A stretch of DNA of 17,222 nt from Betaproteobacteria bacterium (GTDB lineage: Bacteria > Pseudomonadota > Gammaproteobacteria > Burkholderiales > SG8-41), in assembly GCA_025353085.1 (NCBI GenBank), contig JANXRI010000234.1:1-17222 (forward strand). Reading direction: 5' to 3'. Below the pieces are notes generated by a model. The model did no database searches. It saw nothing but the letters and a program-made list of their open reading frames with translations, and was not told where the DNA came from. Positions 14,149 to 17,222 of this stretch are shown piece after piece. Position 1 is the first letter of the stretch. Every line of letters begins with the position of its first letter. The translations under genes were made by a program, and so were the position numbers.

Positions 14149-15317
14149 TTCGCATTCTCGCTGTGGTTGATCGGCAGCAGCAAAGTAAAGGTCGTGTTTC
14201 CCGGCTGGCTTTCGAACGTGACGGTGCCGCCATGCTGGGTCACGAAAGTCTGCGCCAAAGTAAGTCCCAACCCGCTGCCGCCTTCGCGGCCCGAGACGAG
14301 CGGATAAAAAACTTTTTCGCGCATGTCTTCCGGTATGCCGGGACCGGTATCGCTGATCTCGACCGCCAGCGCGTGCCTGTAGCGCTTGCGCGCGAGCGTG
14401 ACCTGGCGCGCGATGCGCGTCTTGAAGATGAGGTGGCCATCGCCTTTCATCGCCTGCGCTGCGTTGCGCGCAATGTTGAGCACGATCTGAATCATCTGCT
14501 CCTTGTCGCCTTTGAGCAGCGGCACGCTCGTGTCGTAATCGCGGCGGATCACGAGGCCGCGCGGATATTCGGCGAGAATAAGGCTCCTCACGCGCTCGAG
14601 CACCTCATGAATATTAAGCAAAGCGGGTTGCGGCAAACGGTGTGGCGTCAACAGCCGATCCATCAACGACTGCAGACGGTCCGCCTCTTTCATGATGACC
14701 TGCGTATATTCGTGCAGCGCGGGGCGCTCGAGTTCGTGATCGAGCAATTGCGCCGCACCGCGGATGCCGCCGAGCGGATTTTTAATTTCGTGCGCAAGAT
14801 TGCGAATCAACTCGCGGTTTGCCTGACTCTGATCGTGCAGGCGTTCTTCGCGCGCAATTTTTATTTGCCGGTCAATATGGCGGAATTCAAGCAGCAGGAA
14901 CCCCTGCAACACGTCAGCGGAACGCCCGCTTGCGGGAGCAGGGGTCGTGGCGCGCTCCCCGCCAGCGGGTGGTTGCACCACTAACGAGTCCGCGCGCCCC
15001 TGCCAGCCGGTCACCCGGCTTTCGATCTCGACCGGTGACAACGTGCAGCTTAAATGCAATTTGGCGCGGCCCGCCGCGCCGATCTTGAGATCGTGTTCGG
15101 TATAGCTGCAATTATTTATGCACGCGTAGTCGATCGCGCTACTCAGCACGCGATCATTTTCAAAAATTTCTGTAACCGGATTTCCCACGAAGCTCTTGCT
15201 GCTCAACTCGAATAAGTTTTCGGCAGCGGGATTCGCAAAGCGCACAACCAACTCGCGATCGACAATCACGATCGCCGTTGCGAGTAGGTCGAGTCCTGCT
15301 AATGCGGCAACCGCCAT
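14145..15317 (-). CDS. ntrB: Nitrogen regulation sensor histidine kinase NtrB (NR(II))
   Basis: A cytoplasmic kinase/phosphatase for NtrC, controlled by PII protein. 390 residues. The N-terminal PAS domain (about 5-110) has IVIVDRELVVRFANPAAENLF. The linker has LLLEFRHIDRQIKIAREERL. The HisKA domain has phospho-acceptor His175 in NLAHEIKNPLGGIRGAAQL. The ATPase domain has the N box VLNIARNAAQAM, G1 ISDTGPGIPED and G2 GREGGSGLGLTLAQ. Between PAS and linker, residues about 113-137 are extra and low-complexity (PPAGGERATTPAPASGRS) relative to the family as I know it. They are encoded by a 45-bp palindrome that keeps the frame. The start ATG at 15317 has no strong ribosome site. It lies 95 bp after a DUF4124 gene and overlaps ntrC by 4 bp. 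Confidence 0.95.
   Translation of the reverse strand: MAVAALAGLDLLATAIVIVDRELVVRFANPAAENLFELSSKSFVGNPVTEIFENDRVLSSAIDYACINNCSYTEHDLKIGAAGRAKLHLSCTLSPVEIESRVTGWQGRADSLVVQPPAGGERATTPAPASGRSADVLQGFLLLEFRHIDRQIKIAREERLHDQSQANRELIRNLAHEIKNPLGGIRGAAQLLDHELERPALHEYTQVIMKEADRLQSLMDRLLTPHRLPQPALLNIHEVLERVRSLILAEYPRGLVIRRDYDTSVPLLKGDKEQMIQIVLNIARNAAQAMKGDGHLIFKTRIARQVTLARKRYRHALAVEISDTGPGIPEDMREKVFYPLVSGREGGSGLGLTLAQTFVTQHGGTVTFESQPGNTTFTLLLPINHSENAK
14925..14969. repeat. 45-bp palindromic element inside ntrB
   Basis: Arms CCCGCT-T-GCGGG-AGC (14925-14939) and GCT-CCCCGC-C-AGCGGG (14954-14969) pair over 14 bp with one mismatch and one bulged C, around a 14-nt loop. Its first 12 bp (14925-14936) are the reverse complement of the core at 521-532 in the sixA leader. 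The 45-bp length preserves the ntrB frame. It looks like a small REP-like insertion, though this could be tested only by genome-wide comparison. Confidence 0.65.
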
Positions 15318-15389
15318 GTTGTTTATTGTTCAGAGGTGAACGAGCAAGAATCAGACCATGCGCGAACCGCGTGGCGACGGAATGCGTAT

Positions 15390-15410
15390 AGCCGCAATTA
15401 TTAAGCGGCT
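15390..15410 (-). other. Small hairpin between the DUF4124 gene and ntrB
   Basis: AGCCGC (15390-15395) and GCGGCT (15405-15410) form a 6-bp stem with an AT-rich 9-nt loop, 2 nt after the DUF4124 gene stop. It has no T-run and so is not a convincing terminator; it could act as a partial barrier or processing site before ntrB. The rest of the 95-bp gap holds nothing I recognise. Confidence 0.3.
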
Positions 15411-15412
15411 GC

Positions 15413-15865
15413 CTACTTGACGTTGGTGAGCTCTTTGCGAAGGCTCTCGACGTTGCCTTCATGCAGTTTGACTTTGTCGTCGAACGGCTTCAACCGCTCC
15501 TCGACACGCGCAAAGTTTTTTTCATTGCCCAGACGCACTTCCTTTTGTTCGGTGAGTTGCTTTTTCGCCGCGTCGAGTTGCAACTGCTCCTGCGCAAGTT
15601 CCTGTTCCAGGATTTTTCGGCGGCCGGCATCGCGGCTGCGCTGCGTGTCGTTATCTACGCTTGGGAAATTGCCGGGCTTTTGCTGGGCGGCGCGCGGCGG
15701 TGGTGGCGCGGTATTGATCGGTTCCAGGTTCAAGCCTTTGCAACCCTTCGCATCACCCTTTACATTGGTGTAGCGCGTATTGCCGTCAGTGTCGATGCAC
15801 TTCCACATTTCAGCGTACGCACCTGACGTCGAACACGCGAGCAGTAGCAACAAACATAGTCTCAT
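15413..15865 (-). CDS. Secreted DUF4124 protein with coiled-coil C-terminus
   Basis: A 150-residue exported protein of unknown function. A signal peptide (about 1-18, MRLCLLLLLACSTSGAYA) precedes a DUF4124 domain with MWKCIDTDGNTRYTNVKGDA and a second cysteine in KGCKG; the two cysteines probably form a disulfide in the periplasm. A proline-rich stretch follows (TAPPPPRAAQQKPG). The C-terminal half (about 80-150) is charged and heptad-like, predicted coiled coil. I chose ATG at 15865 because GGAGG lies 6 nt upstream and the signal peptide begins there; the frame is open to 16081 but that part crosses the glnA terminator. It lies between glnA and ntrB, a location I recall as common for such genes in betaproteobacteria; whether it takes part in nitrogen control is unknown. 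Confidence 0.82.
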   Translation of the reverse strand: MRLCLLLLLACSTSGAYAEMWKCIDTDGNTRYTNVKGDAKGCKGLNLEPINTAPPPPRAAQQKPGNFPSVDNDTQRSRDAGRRKILEQELAQEQLQLDAAKKQLTEQKEVRLGNEKNFARVEERLKPFDDKVKLHEGNVESLRKELTNVK

Positions 15866-15999
15866 AGCGATCCTCCGGTAGCCGTTTAGAGCAACGGGCG
15901 ATACCCTTTGCGGTTGACACCGCAAATTAAGCGTTGGCGCTAAGTCTATGTCAGAAAAAGTGAACTTACAATGTAACGATGCGTGGAGAACGCTGTAAA

Positions 16000-16030
16000 T
16001 ACAACAGGGCGGGAAGCCCGCCCTGTTGTA
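16000..16030 (-). terminator. Strong rho-independent-type terminator after glnA
   Basis: A perfect 14-bp inverted repeat (TACAACAGGGCGGG / CCCGCCCTGTTGTA) with a 3-nt loop, starting 22 nt after the glnA stop. On the minus strand it is followed by TTTACAG. The T-run is short but the stem is very stable. It should limit read-through from glnA into the DUF4124-ntrBC genes. Confidence 0.85.
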
Positions 16031-16052
16031 AGAAACCGCCCGGTATGAATTG

Positions 16053-17222
16053 TTACAAACTGTAATACATATCGAACTCAACCGGATGCGTCGTCATGCG
16101 AAAGCGCGTGACTTCTTCCATCTTGAGCGCGATGTAAGCATTCAGCATGTCATCGGAAAACACACCGCCCGCGGTCAGGAAGCCCCGGTCTTTATCGAGA
16201 TGCTCGAGCGCCATATCGAGCGACGAGCATACATTCGGCACCTTCTTGGCCTGCGAAGGCGGGAGGTCGTACAGATTTTTGTCGATCGGATCGCCGGGAT
16301 GAATCTTGTTTTGCACGCCGTCGAGACCGGCCATCAGCATTGCCGTAAACGCGAGGTACGGATTCGCGGTCGGATCCGGAAAGCGGATTTCGACGCGGCG
16401 GGCTTTGGGGTTGGTCACATACGGAATACGGCATGCAGCCGAGCGATTACGTGCCGAGTAGGCGAGATTGATCGGCGCCTCAAAGCCGGGCACCAGACGC
16501 TTGTATGAATTGGTGCCGGGGTTGGTGATCGCATTCAGCGCCTTAGCGTGCTTGATGATGCCACCGATATAAAACAGCGCGAATTCGGACAGGCCAGCGT
16601 AGCCGTTGCCGGCAAACATGTTCTGGCCGCCTTTCCACACCGATTGGTGCACGTGCATGCCCGAGCCATTGTCGCCAACGATGGGCTTGGGCATGAACGT
16701 CGCGGTTTTGCCGTACGACGAGGCCACCATCTGAACTGTATATTTGAGAATCTGGTTCCAGTCCGCGCGCTTAACTAGGCTCTCGAACTTGGTGCCGATT
16801 TCGCATTGCCCGGGTGCTGCGACTTCGTGGTGATGCACTTCGACTTCAACGCCCTGCTGCTCGAGCGCGATGCACATCGCATTGCGGATGTCCATCAGGG
16901 TGTCGACCGGCGGCACGGGGAAATAGCCACCTTTGACGGGCGGGCGGTGCCCCATGTTACCGCCTTCGAGTTCTTCACCCGAGGCCCACGGTGCTTCTTC
17001 GGATTTAATTTTGACACTGCAACCCGACATGTCGACATTCCAGGTCACCGAATCAAAAATGAAAAATTCAGGTTCCGGACCGAAGTAAGCGATGTCGCCG
17101 AGACCGGTCGACTTGAGATACGCTTCACCCCGCTTGGCGATCGAGCGCGGATCGCGGTCATAGCCTTTGCCGTCCGACGGTTCGATCACGTCGCACGAAA
17201 TATTGAGCACGGGCTCGTCCGT
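16053..17222 (-). CDS. glnA: Glutamine synthetase type I (5' end outside window)
   Basis: Makes glutamine from glutamate, ammonia and ATP; the main ammonium assimilation enzyme. 389 residues are present and the frame is open through the window edge (TDEPVLNISCDV), so about the first 80 residues of the usual 470 are missing; this is not a biological truncation. Seen: GPEPEFFIFD, VEVHHHEVAAPGQCEIGTKF, KPIVGDNGSGMHVHQS (catalytic and ATP-binding block), NPGTNSYKRLVPGFEAP, the RNRSAACRIPY arginine block, EIRFPDPTANPYLAF, and the adenylylation site tyrosine in KNLYDLPP, so GlnE control is expected. The C-terminus is HPVEFDMYYSL. A strong hairpin follows the stop. Regulation by NtrC is expected from the linked ntrBC, but the promoter is not in the window. 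Confidence 0.97.
   Translation of the reverse strand, partial: TDEPVLNISCDVIEPSDGKGYDRDPRSIAKRGEAYLKSTGLGDIAYFGPEPEFFIFDSVTWNVDMSGCSVKIKSEEAPWASGEELEGGNMGHRPPVKGGYFPVPPVDTLMDIRNAMCIALEQQGVEVEVHHHEVAAPGQCEIGTKFESLVKRADWNQILKYTVQMVASSYGKTATFMPKPIVGDNGSGMHVHQSVWKGGQNMFAGNGYAGLSEFALFYIGGIIKHAKALNAITNPGTNSYKRLVPGFEAPINLAYSARNRSAACRIPYVTNPKARRVEIRFPDPTANPYLAFTAMLMAGLDGVQNKIHPGDPIDKNLYDLPPSQAKKVPNVCSSLDMALEHLDKDRGFLTAGGVFSDDMLNAYIALKMEEVTRFRMTTHPVEFDMYYSL

Noticed and set aside
14163..14984. 273-codon open frame antisense to ntrB
   Set aside because: Mirror of ntrB coding sequence; composition explained by high GC at third positions, no domain recognised.
15900..15960. Sigma-54 promoter or NtrC sites upstream of the DUF4124 gene
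   Set aside because: No TGGCAC-N5-TTGC match and no clear NtrC dyad seen on the minus strand.
15866..16081. N-terminal extension of the DUF4124 gene frame
   Set aside because: It crosses the glnA terminator hairpin and the end of glnA; a signal peptide and a GGAGG ribosome site mark the true start at 15865.

Overview
This window looks like an ordinary core chromosomal segment of a betaproteobacterium (Burkholderiales/Nitrosomonadales-like). The basis is high GC with matching codon use throughout, the protein types, and gene neighbourhoods usual for that group: glnA - DUF4124 gene - ntrB - ntrC, yqgE - ruvX - pyrR - pyrB - pyrC', and argA next to yggX. I see no prophage, integrase, transposase, CRISPR array, tRNA, rRNA or defence island. 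I did not find an undescribed multi-gene system; the unusual features are small-scale.

Layout. Positions 1-3231, minus strand: sixA (phosphohistidine phosphatase), yggX (iron trafficking/oxidative protection), argA (N-acetylglutamate synthase) and rsmE (16S rRNA m3U1498 methyltransferase). The sixA 5' end is partly duplicated, with a palindrome-rich spacer between the copies. Positions 3232-3620 hold no intact gene, but carry a frameshifted plus-strand remnant of the trkH potassium-transporter C-terminus. Positions 3621-5045, minus: phr, a class I photolyase. It is divergent from the plus-strand block 5172-9090: yqgE, ruvX, pyrR, pyrB and a dihydroorotase homologue (pyrC') that has lost its metal ligands. 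ORF overlaps suggest an operon, but pyrB and pyrC' are separated by a large inverted repeat built of 7-bp units. Positions 9184-12663, plus: prlC (oligopeptidase A), a secreted DUF4124-glutaredoxin protein and xthA (exonuclease III), the last two with no gap between them. Positions 12745-17222, minus: glnA (5' end cut by the window edge), a strong hairpin terminator, a small secreted DUF4124 coiled-coil protein, ntrB and ntrC.

Functions. The right end is the nitrogen control module: NtrB senses nitrogen status through PII, phosphorylates NtrC, and NtrC activates sigma-54 promoters such as that of glnA (the glnA promoter lies outside the window). The centre is pyrimidine synthesis. ATCase (PyrB) probably assembles with the inactive PyrC', as in Pseudomonas, so a catalytic dihydroorotase must be encoded elsewhere. 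The left end mixes arginine synthesis, rRNA modification and stress functions.

Most worth a second look: the duplicated sixA start with a 45-codon leader overlapping the sixA start codon; a palindrome inserted in frame in the ntrB linker that shares a 12-bp core with the sixA spacer; the heptad inverted repeat splitting pyrB from pyrC'; the trkH remnant; and an inverted repeat at the predicted transcription start of the pyr block.
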